The translations under genes were made by a program, and so were the position numbers. From NCBI RefSeq assembly GCF_014529535.1, contig NW_023504022.1, forward strand, positions 1,980,986 through 2,044,985: a DNA stretch of 64,000 nucleotides, in the 5' to 3' direction. A model generated the notes under the pieces. The model was not told the DNA's origin. It was given only the letters and a program-made list of their open reading frames with translations, and ran no database searches. Position 1 is the stretch's first letter. Every line of letters starts with the position of its first letter. Positions 12,066 to 23,306 of the stretch are shown piece by piece. Source of the DNA: Bradysia coprophila (Eukaryota > Arthropoda > Insecta > Diptera > Sciaridae).

Positions 12066-12775
12066 CATCGTCCAAACCAAGTCTTTAATAGTCATTTGTG
12101 TACCTGATTTGCACGATTAATTTTAGGCAATTTCACGAGTTATAGGCCGAACGAAGTGAGGCTTACAAGCGAAAGTGCCTAAAATCAATCGTCCAAAGCA
12201 TGTGAGTTTTCATGCAAAAAAAGACTCTTCGATCACCACCTAAATTACGCATGTAAAAGTTCAGTTTTCGCAGCACAGTTGCATACTAGAATTATCAAGA
12301 GGGACATCCTCGACTCAGTAGACAAAATTTCTCTGATAAATTAAGTTTGAAATGTTGTTGTAATGCTACTGTGTCGCAACTTTATGTATGAATATTTTGA
12401 ATTTTTCAATGTATTCCGCAGGACAATTCTACGCTAAATTGCGACAAATGCTGGATTTCGAGTTGCTTTAATCGATGCAAAACATGGAATAATGTCAAAG
12501 AAACTTGACGATATAGGTCGGCCAAATCGTCATCCATAGAGCCCTAACCAAAAAATTATTATTGACAAATTGTTCGCAAAAGCGTTTAGGTTAGTTATGG
12601 TACTGTGGATACTCTCATTCGTTTTCGGTTTGTCAAAAATGGTTTTTACCGTACGATGGAACTAACCAACGCAACTGAATTTATATGATAATTGTGCACT
12701 ACTGTGTCGTGGGGGTCTCTTATTTAAATTCTGTTCTCGTATCTGTTCTTGGAATGCGTTGAACAAATCTATTGT
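12066..12775. other. Intergenic DNA with a short dispersed repeat
   Basis: The stretch 12090-12190 contains TTTTAGGCAATTTC and CCGAACGAAGTG motifs shared with 7900-7985. The two ends carry GTGCCTAAAAT-type inverted sequences, which suggests a small hairpin element. No coding region was recognised. Confidence 0.35.
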
Positions 12776-12780
12776 TGTGC

Positions 12781-12921
12781 AGTTTGAGTGTGGGTTGAAT
12801 TTTCACGTTATAAATAGTTCTTAGTCATTCAATCAATCTGTTCGGACGTCCTTCAAGAAATTCTTATGTTCCTTTCGTATTCTCGTTGTTATTACTGCCT
12901 CCGGAGTTGTGAAAACCAACA
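12781..12921 (+). repeat. Left LTR of the copia-like element
   Basis: The LTR is short, with a TATA box near its 5' side and a CA end followed by the primer-binding site. The exact 5' limit is uncertain by a few bases, because the homology with the right copy starts at AGTTTGAGTG. Confidence 0.6.
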
Positions 12922-12935
12922 GGTTATGGGCCCAG
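12922..12935 (+). promoter_or_regulatory. Copia-type primer-binding site
   Basis: GGTTATGGGCCCAG directly abuts the left LTR. It is the known priming sequence of copia-like elements, which pair with the anticodon-arm region of a cleaved initiator Met-tRNA and not with its 3' CCA end. Confidence 0.65.
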
Positions 12936-13939
12936 AAGACGCGTTGTAGGACAGGGATGAATTTGTTTGAAATCGAAAATTATTGAAAATCAAAATTACG
13001 GAAGTGGTTGGTGGTGACATGATACTGGAATGATCAGGACCGGAATCGGTGCAATCGGAAGTAGTACAATTAGAAGTGGTCCAATTGGAAGTGGTACAAC
13101 TGATATTAACACAATCGCAATGGCACACGATTATAAATCGGAATCGGCTGGAAATTGTGCACGATTTGGACATAATGAATCGTGGAAGTCGAAAACGGAA
13201 TGTGAATGCTTAAAAATGTCAGTGGTGTTGGGAGTGGCGCAAGCCATAGTCCAGCTGACATTCGTATCGAAAATGTATTGGAAGGGATGGAAGAGGGAAT
13301 CGACTTATTCGTTGAAAAAATGGGTGCTCGTCTAGTCGCAAACATTTTTAAGTCTGGTGTTCTGCATAAGGTGTCCGTCGCTGTGGATCGAATGGTGTGC
13401 AATCTTGAATTAGAATGCGGGAGTGAAATGAACAATTTTAGGTTAAAAAAAATCTAGTTAAAGAGGTGTTTGGCTGTTTAGTGGAAAGGTATAACTCATG
13501 ATTAAACAATTAGAGATGAGAACGGTAGATTTGATCATTACAATTAAGGAGGTGTTTTGGATTATGGATAATTGTAATTCCCTTGACTGAAAGTCAGGGT
13601 CTTACACCAGAAAATACCGAAAAATGATTGAAAATGTATGAAAAACGTTAAATGTGGGTAACAAAAAATCGTTGAGGGCACGATAACGTGAGTAACTCTC
13701 AACCAATTTGGATGATTCTTTTTTTTTAAATACGTGGAATTAAAATCCCAAGGCTAAGTTCGAAGATGGGCTATGTAGGACTAAGGATCTTGAAGCTATC
13801 CGAGAAAAACGGGATTTTATACTGTTGATCAAAGCCTCAATTAAAAAAGATTACTTTGATGAAATTTGATTTTGTTTGGTAGTTTGGGTAAATCATATAA
13901 GTTTGTTTTCGACGTGCATGAAACTAGCAGGAAGAATAA

Positions 13940-14650
13940 TTTCATCATTCGATGCCCAACTATCAGTGATAGTTTGATAGTTGACTATCAAATTTGATAG
14001 TTGACTAACAGCTTGATAGTTGACTATCAAGTTGTTTTGTCATTTATCAAGTTGGTAGTTTTTTATTCCCTTTACGACCACATCTTACGCCAGCAAAATG
14101 CCTGTTATCAAATTAGCAAACTTTGATTAAGAAGTCTGTCAAATTTTAATAAAAAAGTTAAAGTTTTGTAGGGAATATAAGATGAATTATCTAAACTAAT
14201 TTCTGAAGATTTTTTTTTAATTCATGGAATTAAATGAATCAAAGAGAATATTGTAAAAATTTTACGAGTGTGAAGTTTGCGGCCAGAGCGAAGCGAGGGC
14301 CGTAATTCACACGAGTCGTGACATTTTATGGTACGAATTAACCGAAAATATTGGTAAACTGAGCTATTTTTAACGATGAACCAAAAACTAATAAAGTTCA
14401 TTTATTACCATGTCACCATGTGAAGGTATATTAAGTACCGGGGACTTCCTATTTTTACGCAAAAGTGGAAGAGACGAACATCTATCGCACTCTTTTATTT
14501 CGTGAAAAAGTCCTCGTTCCACATTCACAAAAGAAACTTCACATCTACTCTGATGTAACAAAATGGCGATCAAACAGAATAATAGACAGCTTATACGAGT
14601 GGGAAGTTTTCGCTCGCTTCGCTCTGGCCGTAATCTACACGAGTCATGTT
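13940..14650. repeat. TTGATAGTTGACTATCAA repeats and paired GCGAAGCGAG-type blocks
   Basis: Within the copia-like interior, 13962-14055 holds several copies of the palindromic unit TTGATAGTTGACTATCAA. At 14268-14320 and 14597-14648 lie two oppositely oriented blocks around GGCCAGAGCGAAGCGAG and CTCGCTTCGCTCTGGCC, each with an ACACGAGTCRTG end. They may bound a small inserted hairpin element of about 380 bp. No coding content was recognised. Confidence 0.4.
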
Positions 14651-14890
14651 TCATTTATGATTTGAAGTTGATTGAAAATCTTGAAAATTGAAAATTTTTA
14701 AGTAAATTGAGAGCTGAAAAAGTGACAAATTTTACTCTCATTTGCATGGAGTCATTAATATAGAAAACATATCATGTATTAAATGTGACAAGTTTTTATG
14801 AATACGTCAAAAATACATTTAGAAAAGTGTCAGTCAAGGGACCTGACCCGAGCAAAAGGTGGGACCTAGTGATCAAGTAGTCCTTTAGTG

Positions 14891-15040
14891 AGTTTGAGTG
14901 TGCGTTGGATTTTCACGTTATAAATAGTTCTTAGTCATTCAATCAATCTGTTCCATCTGTTCGGACGTCCTTCAATAAATTCTCATGTTCCTTTCGTATT
15001 CTCGTTGTTATTACTGCCTCCGGAGTTGGGAAAACCAACA
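14891..15040 (+). repeat. Right LTR of the copia-like element
   Basis: This matches the left LTR along its length, with a 9-bp TTCCATCTG-type insert near the middle. It is preceded by a purine-rich stretch (AAAAGGTGGGA at 14854-14864) that may be the remnant of a polypurine tract. Confidence 0.55.
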
Positions 15041-15953
15041 AATGACAGTTATTAAAATCTGTTCGTTTGCCTGTTCTTGTAGTGCGTTGGTATAGCATAG
15101 AAAGTAGTATACGTGCGGATTAATTTGTATAGTTTTAGATTTAATTTTTAGCTTCCATATTTATGAGTTGTGAGGTCTCATGACATCATTTTAATGCTCG
15201 ATCAATTAATGAAAAATTTCGGCGATTTCGTGAAACATACAAAACAATCTCAAGTTCCAGCCTCAAAAACGACTAAACGAACTGCCAACGAATGAATTCA
15301 ATGAAACAACTGTGAGGGTTTTGTTAAAAAACATTAAATATATTTTCAATACATTAATAAAATGTTAATATTTTGAATTTCCTTATTACATTTTCGGCTT
15401 AGCTTTAATAGTAATTGTATGGCCCTGTACGGAGGTTTCTAATCGTGACTAAAAACACATAAGTTCTCTTCGCTAAATGTTTACACCTGCTTAATTTATC
15501 GTTCCATTCAAGTTTTTGCTTCTTCTTTTTTTAATTCAATATTCCGTTTTAAATAGAAAAATCGTCGGTTTGCTGTACAATTACATTTTCAGTTCTTTAT
15601 TTATAATGTGTTCTCTTACGAAGGTATTTCTTGTAGTAAAGGTATTCTCTTCATTAAAATTAGTGGATGTAACGTCAATAGAATTTCGGCATAATCCGAT
15701 TTCTTATTTTATTTACAACTTCTTGTCTAACTGATCAAATGTTTTTTTTCTCCTCTCTCTTCTCTTTCTTTAGTAAAACAAAACTTAAGTACTAAAGTGT
15801 TCAAATAATAATAGAAAAAGAAATAATAAAAAGAAAAACAAACGAAAAAGTATACTCACAATTCGAGCATCAATTTGGGGAGGGGCGCTGTGTCGTTTCT
15901 TTTCATTCTCCTAAGTTTTTCTCATCCGCATCCCGATTCGCACATACTTTCAA
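15041..15953. other. AT-rich 3' flank of the zinc-finger gene
   Basis: No gene recognised. The part nearest 15953 is probably the 3' UTR of the minus-strand zinc-finger gene; TTTATT motifs (AATAAA on the minus strand) lie near 15597 and 15707. A pyrimidine-rich tract (CTCCTCTCTCTTCTCTTTC) lies at 15751-15770. Confidence 0.35.
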
Positions 15954-17145
15954 TCATGTACTCGCTTCCGATTTTACTGGTTCCGCTTTCGAATGTTCCA
16001 TTTGCACCACAATATGCTGTGCCTGTTGATCAACATTATCGACAATCAAATCGGCTTCCGTTTTTAATGCGTCCAAATGACCACTCATTACCAGGATATG
16101 ATCGCCTTGCTGCTGTTGATTGTGCAAATTTTGCAGTTCTTGCATTTCTTGCATAAACGGCTTGTCGCCCACATGGATTTTTATGTGATTGTTTAGCGTA
16201 CTCGACTGACGGAATTGCTTTTTACACACGGCACACTCGAACGGCTGTAAGAAAAGAAAAAGCGGAACCGATATGATCGAGCAGAACAACGAGAAGGGGG
16301 AGCCGTCTAAGTATACCTTTTCGCCGGTGTGAATCTTTTGGTGATTAGTTAGTGTGCTGAGCTGTCGAAACGGTTTATGGCAAAAATTGCAGCAAAAAGG
16401 CTTCTCTCCCTGGAATAAAAGTGGATATAAAATTCCTCCGCCAATTTTAATGATAGCAAATAGTCAGACATGCTCTGCACATGTTCAACAATTTTTAAAG
16501 AAAATTAAACTTCGCACAAAAGCCCATGTGACGCATAAAAACCCACACAATGATAAGCAGAGCGCAGTGTTTATTTGCTACAACAAAGTGGAACTCCACA
16601 CGTCCAAAACTCCCATTTTCTTTGGCTTTATTTCGAACAAGTTTCCTGCGACACTGAGCGACGTTTTCCTATACAGTGTTTAAAGAGCGTAAAAGAGAGA
16701 AAAATTAACTGGTTCCGTTGGGTGATACGTCAAAATTTGTATGTAAAAGTCCAGTTAACTAGGAAAAAACCAGTTAATTTAACTGAGCTCGATGGGTGAA
16801 CACTCTTTTTGACATTCTCTTTGAACACTATATACAGTTTAATGATCCAGCATTACTCACCGTATGTATTTTTGAATGGTTTGTTAGAGTGCTGGACTGA
16901 CGGAATTTTTTGTCGCATGTTGAGCATTTGAATGGCTGCAATAATGGACAACGGAAAGTAATGGTCAATTACCGCGTGATTGCAGAACGTTTCGGAAAAT
17001 ATTTTACCTTTTCTCCTGTGTGGATTTTAAAGTGATTTGTTAGCGTGCTTAATTGACGAAATGTTTTCTCGCAGATGGCGCATTGAAACGGTTTCTGTTG
17101 GTCATTGGTGATCGTCATCTTTTTGGGAGATATTTGTGTCGACAT
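15954..17145 (-). CDS. C2H2 zinc-finger protein, one finger per exon
   Basis: Exons on the minus strand are 17145-17008, 16935-16861, 16409-16317 and 16244-15954, all joined in phase 0, giving at least 198 residues. They encode four consecutive classical fingers with TGEKPF-type linkers: [48 protein letters not shown] and [13 protein letters not shown]. Helix residues are nearly the same in all four (RQxSTLxNHxKIH). The last finger is followed by a Gln-rich stretch ([10 protein letters not shown]) and an acidic tail. This is presumably a DNA-binding nuclear regulator; I cannot name the orthologue. The ATG at 17145 follows an open frame, so an upstream exon is possible. Introns are 72, 451 and 72 bp. 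Confidence 0.8.
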
Positions 17146-17172
17146 AGGCCCTCTTTTCGGTTGATGTCCCAA

Positions 17173-19681
17173 AGGTAAAGCGCAGCGTTAGTATGGGATG
17201 CTGAAGTTTTTGTTTTTCGCGAAGATTGGACTACAGCTGTGACGACGTTAAAATCATCATGGAAGTGACTGATTGATTTCGGCTAGAATGAATTTTTTGA
17301 CGTTAAAACAACAAGAAAAAGTTGGGGATTTTATGTGATCAGGTTGCAGAAATCATTAGGGCTGAGAAACTGAATTCAGTCCAGAGGGAAAAAGTGCTAG
17401 GCTGTAAACTACATCATCAGGGGTGAGGGATCTAGTATACAGAAACTGATCTCATTCAAAATTCGCCGTCCAACGCATCAGAATGTTCTGACATTTGAAA
17501 CAGAGCGTTTTCAACGGATCTCCAAAGACTTCGTGGTCTCCCCCGAATGAAATCTATTCCAAATCCAAGTCGACAGGTAGACTTTCAAAAATTTTCTACA
17601 ATTGTGACTGTTAATAGAATTACTATTTCAATCAATTCTACACGCCCTCCCAAATCTTATGCACTGTGACAACTATAGTGCACGTGAAATGAAGTCAACA
17701 AGAATTGGATTGAAATTTGTCGATTTTCGACTTGAAATGGTAGGCTGACACTTCGATCCCTCTTCTAATATCTCTCTCAACTCCTTTCACTGATATCTTT
17801 GAATTAGAACACTCGTCAGACGATCATAATTGTAAGAGATGATTCTCTACATCAAATGCAGGGCAATCACTAAAAGTATTTTCAGTTTCGTCTGAAAAGT
17901 GCTGAATTTCGCTGACGTCCACTGTAATCATGATATTTATCTAATAGAAACATTCAGCTTAGAAAATTCTCTTTTCATTTAAATTAAGAAAATCTAAATC
18001 CATCGAAATAACGTGAATAACATGAGATATGGAGCACCGTGACCGTAATCAGTGAGCAGAATGTTCATTCAAAATTGATTGTGCTCAGTGTATGATCTTG
18101 AACATAGTAACTACACTACCGTCTAATACATATTCAAGAAAATAAAATTATGAGCTCACTACTGTAGAGAACGCAACGTCCCCTTGAACTTGGCTAACTT
18201 AAGATTATGGAGACTGTTTTTCGTGTACTTTGCAGAACTTTTTCGTTATGAAGAAAACCGTAAAAGGAGTTATATAAGCCGACAACGTTGGGCTCCAAAA
18301 ATAACAACTATTTGCAATACCGTCGATAATATTTTAATAAATGCAAAGTGTGTATTAATCGACATACCAAATAAAAATAACAAGAACGTTGACGTCACAA
18401 ACAAAATCAAAAACAACAAAATCCAAGTAAACAAGTCTAACTTTGGAGTGAGGTTATGTTGAACATAATCGAAAGATCAGTCACAGCCTGAAAGAATCGC
18501 ACCGATTTTACATAGAATTTTAGTCGAAAATCGATTGCAGCTTAAATGCTAACAGATTTCAATTTCCAATTATTTGATTTGCTTACAAGTTTCGTTGTTT
18601 CATTTAAAATTACGAGCAATTCTCTCGTTCACCACATCGTACATTTGGAACGAACACTTAAACTGATTTATTAACCGATATGGACGCACTCTACAATTAC
18701 GTTAATATACAATGCCGGCTTAATTTTGATAATGAAAGGGTTTACTGGCCGATAGCATTACAATTTTTACAAAATTTACTGAATAATTGCCTTCAAGTTT
18801 TACAAATTTTTCTTTATTTTTCTTTTCAGATGACAGTTGACAGTTTACCATCGGTATGACACTTCAAACGAAAATGGTACAACGAATTGTAGAAATTTGG
18901 TTTTGTCAAGTTTATCTCTCCAAAGACTTGCTACAACTGGAGCTGGATTATCGTTCATATCGGATTGGGATTCCATTCCACGAACATCGGTATAAATAAT
19001 GGATATAAATGTGTAGTACATTGTGTACATTTTCATAGTGTTTTCTGTTTGTTTGTTTTATCATGTCAATTTTTATTTTTATCTGTCTAGCTCATCGATA
19101 TAATATAGGGAAGATAAACAAACACAAAGAACGTTTATGCGGAAAAAATGTATAAATGTGTGTAACGCAACTTAAGTTCTATAAGAAAGCACCATACAAA
19201 AAGCGGAATGAAGCCATACAAATATTTGAAAATATGTCAAATCTAAATGTCCCTTTCCCTTTTTGAATGTACTTTTTAATATCCTTTCGCTTTACAGTTA
19301 CCAAGCTAGACCACGAATATGTTATTGACAGTCAACGAAAGCCCACGTAATGTTCACATTTCGTCACTGAGTTGCATACAACTGCAAAACATAGCTCTAC
19401 ATTCAACATGATGTCTATTTTACTGTGTAGAGAACCTCAGTTGGCCTCGTTGGCCTCTACAGCAATACAATTTTTTTTTTCAATGCCGTCATTCGTTGCA
19501 CTATATTTTCTAGTGCAATAATTGCACTGTGCTTCTGGTAAAATGTCACATCAGTGAAGTTGGTCCTCATAAAAATAGAGTAGTTTGTTTACCATCTTGT
19601 CAGCAATTTTTCTGCAGCTGAATTGGCGCTTTTGTAGTTTTCAGTATAAGTTAGTACTGCTCGCCAACCTCAGACATATTT
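17173..19681. other. Intergenic DNA, no gene recognised
   Basis: ORFs at 18184-18462 (+) and 18845-19036 (-) have no recognisable domain. The latter starts MKMYTMYYTFISIIYTDVRG, which resembles a weak signal peptide, but nothing else supports it. Upstream exons of the minus-strand zinc-finger gene could lie here. Confidence 0.3.
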
Positions 19682-20107
19682 GTGAATTTCCATTTGCATC
19701 CAACAAGTAGCAAGGGGATTATCGTCAAGCTTCAAATAGCTCTATTTCAATTTACAGCTACCGATCCGTATTTGGTGCACGAGGTAGATTTATACACTAT
19801 GAAGAGAGAGAGATAAAGAGAGGGAGAGAGAGAGAGAGAGAGTAGCGTTCACATGCCAATTCATCTTTATGCAACTCGGAACGATTCTATCCAGGCTATG
19901 TGTATCTTTTTCAATGTCGACTTCACAAAGTCAGAAAAACGGTTGGGTTTCAGTAACGGATCAATGGCACCCCGAACAAATTGGAAGCCATTAATATTTT
20001 ATCTTGACGAATTTTTGACAGTAACAGAGGGTGAGGAGATTTACGGCACGATCAAGATGAATCGAAACGAATTCAACAAATTTACCTTTAAGATTGTTAT
20101 CGATTAA
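19682..20107 (+). pseudogene. C-terminal fragment of a PRMT1-like protein arginine methyltransferase
   Basis: The frame at 19853-20107 (RNDSIQAMCIFFNVDFTKSE, then GFSNGSMAP, NWKPLIFYLDEFLTV and GEEIYGTIKM) matches the C-terminal beta-barrel of PRMT1-type arginine methyltransferases, in order. In the same frame upstream, ATDPYLVHEVDLYTM (19757-19801) matches the preceding segment. Between the two lies a GA-rich tract (19802-19843) with an in-frame TAA at 19814. The SAM-binding N-terminal half is absent. A poly(A) signal AATAAA follows at about 20152. This is either a decayed copy or a terminal exon damaged by microsatellite growth; the missing N-terminus and the stop favour a pseudogene. Confidence 0.65.
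19799..19843 (+). repeat. GA-rich microsatellite inside the PRMT-like frame
   Basis: A run of AGAG units, with TAA and GGG interruptions, sits between two segments homologous to PRMT1. It introduces a stop codon while keeping the downstream frame. Confidence 0.75.
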
Positions 20108-20814
20108 ATAAGAGAACTTGTACCGAATTCGGTGTAAAATGCGAGGTTGTAAATAAATGAAAATTTAATCCATGAGTTGGCGTGTTTTGATGACCGGAAG
20201 TTGAGAACATCAGTGATGGGAAACGACTTTCAACGAAAAATCAAAACTAGAGATGTCAAAGTAAGAGGTAAGCAATGACCAACCTTTATCTAACAAAGGA
20301 CTTAAGACACCGCGGCATCCTGGTTAGCTTTATCGCTCGAATTTTTTTTTTTAATATTTCTGAAATTCGCTGAGAATTGTGTCCGTCTATCGTTCAATTA
20401 GTGATCCTTCGGAGAATACATTTACAGACTACCCATTTGTAGTTATTTAGAGACACTCAGTCATTGACACGACATCGATCCAAATATTGAACTAGTCACT
20501 TTGAATGTTCGTTTTTTAGACGTTTTTAGAGCTCTTAAAGGTTTTCTTTTCGAGTACCGATAAAAGTTCAACGAACCGATATATGGATAAGGCCACAATT
20601 GAAACAGTAAATTCCAACTTCTCGACATTTTTCATTAATGGCCCGGTTATGCAACGTGAAGTTGGCTTGGGTCATCGTAACAAATTCATGAATACACACA
20701 CATGACAGCAGATGGGTATTTTCACAAAATGTAAACAAGTGCGCACCATTAGCTCTGGTCTTTTACACACAAACCGTTTACACGTTTTACGTACGAATCA
20801 GGATACATAGGAAC

Positions 20815-21414
20815 CACGGCAGAGTAAAATAAACCAGTCAGTAGCGGTTCATTTTCGAAACGTCAAATAAGGGATTTAATACACTAGACAGTTTGCGCAA
20901 GTGACATATAAATTATAAGTCAACTTATAGCTTCGAAATTATAAGTTATAAGTCAGTCACTTATCAGTTATAAGTTAGGTGGTTATAAGTCATAAGTCGG
21001 CTACATATAAAGTGTTTATAAGTTATAAGTCAGTGAGTTATAAGTTATAAGTGCATTTTCAAAATCTCTCAGAAACGTCCAAAAGTATCAAAAAAGTGTG
21101 AATTCGACGTTTTTGAGAGATTTTGAAAATTCACTTATAAATTTCACTTTATATGTAGCCGACTTATATCTTACGACTTATAACCACCTAACTTATAACT
21201 GATAACTGACTGACTTATAACTTATAATTTCGAAGTTATAAGTTGACTTATAAGTTATATGTCATTTGCGCAAACTGTCTACTCTATGAAAATGAAGTCA
21301 TGTGAACACTGACATAAATTGAAAAATTTTATTCGCAAAAAATATAGGGCTACTAGATTATTCAGGTCCCTGGTCCAATCGGCGCTACTGCCTGCTCAAC
21401 TTTACTCTGTCGTG
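20815..21414. mobile_element. MITE with CACGGCAGAGTAAA ends, interrupted by a second element
   Basis: The ends are inverted: CACGGCAGAGTAAAATAAAC on the left, and TTTACTCTGTCGTG preceded by GCGCTACTGCCTG on the right. A nearly uninterrupted relative of about 135 bp lies at 49590-49724. Comparison of the two shows that the 20.8-kb copy carries a foldback insertion at 20886-21280 and some extra sequence to its right. No coding capacity. Confidence 0.65.
20886..21280. mobile_element. Foldback MITE made of TTATAAGT repeats, nested in another MITE
   Basis: The 395-bp element begins AGACAGTTTGCGCAA and ends with the inverse TTGCGCAAACTGTCT. Each arm of about 190 bp is built from ACTTATAAGTTATAAG-type units, and the arms are complementary almost to the centre. 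It is flanked by ACT on both sides (20883-20885 and 21281-21283), which suggests a 3-bp target duplication. The target is the internal part of a CACGGCAGAGTAAA MITE. Confidence 0.7.
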
Positions 21415-21543
21415 ATACGAACTTTACAAATCATAATGGTTTACCCCTGATGTGTCATAGATTTCATGGTAAAACATCGATTTAAAGAATGTTTTTATCA
21501 AAAATACGTCACTAAGTCTCATGATTTGTTATTTATCAGTTAA

Positions 21544-21742
21544 AGTATAGTTTCCACTTAAAAAGAGCACTCCGTTTAGCCTCCATTTACATGACAGTTG
21601 TAAAATAGAACAAAAGAACTGTCACGTAAACGGAGTAAAAAATGGAAATAAATTCAATTTCCACTCCGTTTGCGTGACAGTTCTTTTGCTCTATTTTACA
21701 ACTGTCATGTAGACGGAGGCTAAACGAAGTGGAAACTATACT
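21544..21742. mobile_element. Tourist/Harbinger-type hairpin MITE with TAA duplication
   Basis: The 199-bp element has arms of roughly 85 bp that pair almost perfectly: AGTATAGTTTCCACTT on the left, AAGTGGAAACTATACT on the right, and GTTTAGCCTCC/GGAGGCTAAAC further in. It is flanked by TAA at 21541-21543 and 21743-21745. A 3-bp TWA target duplication is typical of PIF/Harbinger MITEs. It codes for nothing. Confidence 0.7.
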
Positions 21743-21745
21743 TAA

Positions 21746-23306
21746 AGCAGGAGTATACTGTGATGTGGTTAGTAGAATTGACTGTATTAAATGTACGCAG
21801 TTCTACTGATTATTGCTAGTCAATATTCACCAAACTCCTATATTTCGTAACTATTACGTAAGTCGAAGATATTTTGTGTAATTAGTCATGGGCACAGTGC
21901 ATGACACCATCTTCAAAACTCGGGAATCTTGTAGAAAACTGAAAGAAATAGATACAATCGAAGCTATTGATTAGTTTAACGTTCGATTAGATAAAAAAAA
22001 GAATGTTTAGCGATGTCTATTGAACTCAAACGACTTATGTAAGTTCTTCCATTGAATTTCTTGTGGACGAGCGTTATTACTATGATTGTTGTCAAGTCGA
22101 AAACAAAACTAAACTTATCCATGCTATATCTACGATAATTTTTATCGAAGTCATTATCTAAGTAAAAAAAAGAAGAGAAAAACATTAGGGGTAGACCAAA
22201 AGACTATATCGTAGTAAAATCCTACTTTTCGTCGCTGAGTTGCATAGATACCTATTCATTTTTGTTACAGTTACAGGCAGTGAATGTTCATCATGAATTT
22301 GCTTCTGCTGTTTTTTTTTAGCTCATCCACACACACAGTTTTGCTGAAATTTCACTGCCTCTGACTGTAATTGAAACATTTCTTTTTTCAAACTACAACA
22401 CCTCTCGAATCAGAAAAGATGACTAAACTCAAGTATCTTAAAGTTTGATTCACATCACACGCAATTTTATGAATATCCCCAAATAACAGATGATTTTGGT
22501 TTACCCTTACCAATACTTTACGCTCCTATGAGTAAGCTACGTTTTACATGTAGACGGAAAACTGTTTGTCATTCAATCAAATCGCATCTCACCGATTACA
22601 AATAAACATTTTTTTTATCATAATTTTCAATATCTTGGACATTCAACACATTCACAATAACAAAGTTAATAATCGTACAAAATCAAGGTTTTGCTTCGGA
22701 CATGTCAGCCGCCAAAATCGAATGCAGCCATGCTTGCGTAGATGATCTATAGATATGTAGAACGTCTTATAAAGCTTGTCACGTTCGTCATGTTCATGTT
22801 CATAATTAAAATGAAATGGCTGTATGTAACAACCCAATCCTTCCATTCTCATTTTTTCTTTATATTTGAGAGGTGATGGTGCTGCGACCGAAGTAAATTA
22901 CAACCAGATACATGAAAATCCAATGGCTAATTTTGCTGTGCATTCATTTGATAAGCAGATCCATTGCCTTGATCGTATCAGACGGTCAATGTAAAGTGCA
23001 TAGTGCACCCTATGCGTCATTGGAGCGTATCATAATAATCACCAAATAATCTCTCACTTTCCTATAATTTTGTGTAGCTGTGCCTCATAAGATTTTATTA
23101 TCGGCTGACACATCTCGAATTTACATAGATAGCATATGGTATGGTTTCACATACAAATGAATTCAGTATTGAGATAAATCCCAACGTATAACACAGTAAT
23201 AAGGTAGTCGTAGTTGTTACAGAATTTTGTAAATTAGTTGCTATAAAACTAAGGCTTAAGACAGAAAGGTGTCGTCGAAACCAGAAGTGCAAGTTGAGGA
23301 ATTAAA
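21746..23306. other. Intergenic DNA upstream of the UDP-glycosyltransferase gene
   Basis: No gene recognised. Short ORFs at 21976, 22652 and 23098 on the minus strand show no domain. The promoter of the downstream gene should lie in the last few hundred bases; I cannot point to a convincing TATA box. Confidence 0.35.

Larger units (their letters stand above)
12776..15040 (+). mobile_element. Degenerate copia-like LTR element
   Basis: Two direct repeats of about 141 and 150 bp (12781-12921 and 14891-15040) are nearly identical, apart from a 9-bp insert in the right copy. Each has a TATAAATAG box (12809-12817 and 14919-14927), and both end in AACCAACA. Directly after the left repeat comes GGTTATGGGCCCAG (12922-12935), the type of primer-binding site that copia uses with an internal part of initiator Met-tRNA. 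The 1.97 kb between the repeats has no intact gag or pol; short frames at 13030-13457 carry no domain. This is a non-autonomous or decayed copia-type element. No target duplication was confirmed. Confidence 0.65.

Noticed and set aside
18845..19036. 63-codon minus-strand ORF with a weak signal peptide.
   Set aside because: No cysteines or repeats typical of secreted peptides, no homology recognised and no other support.
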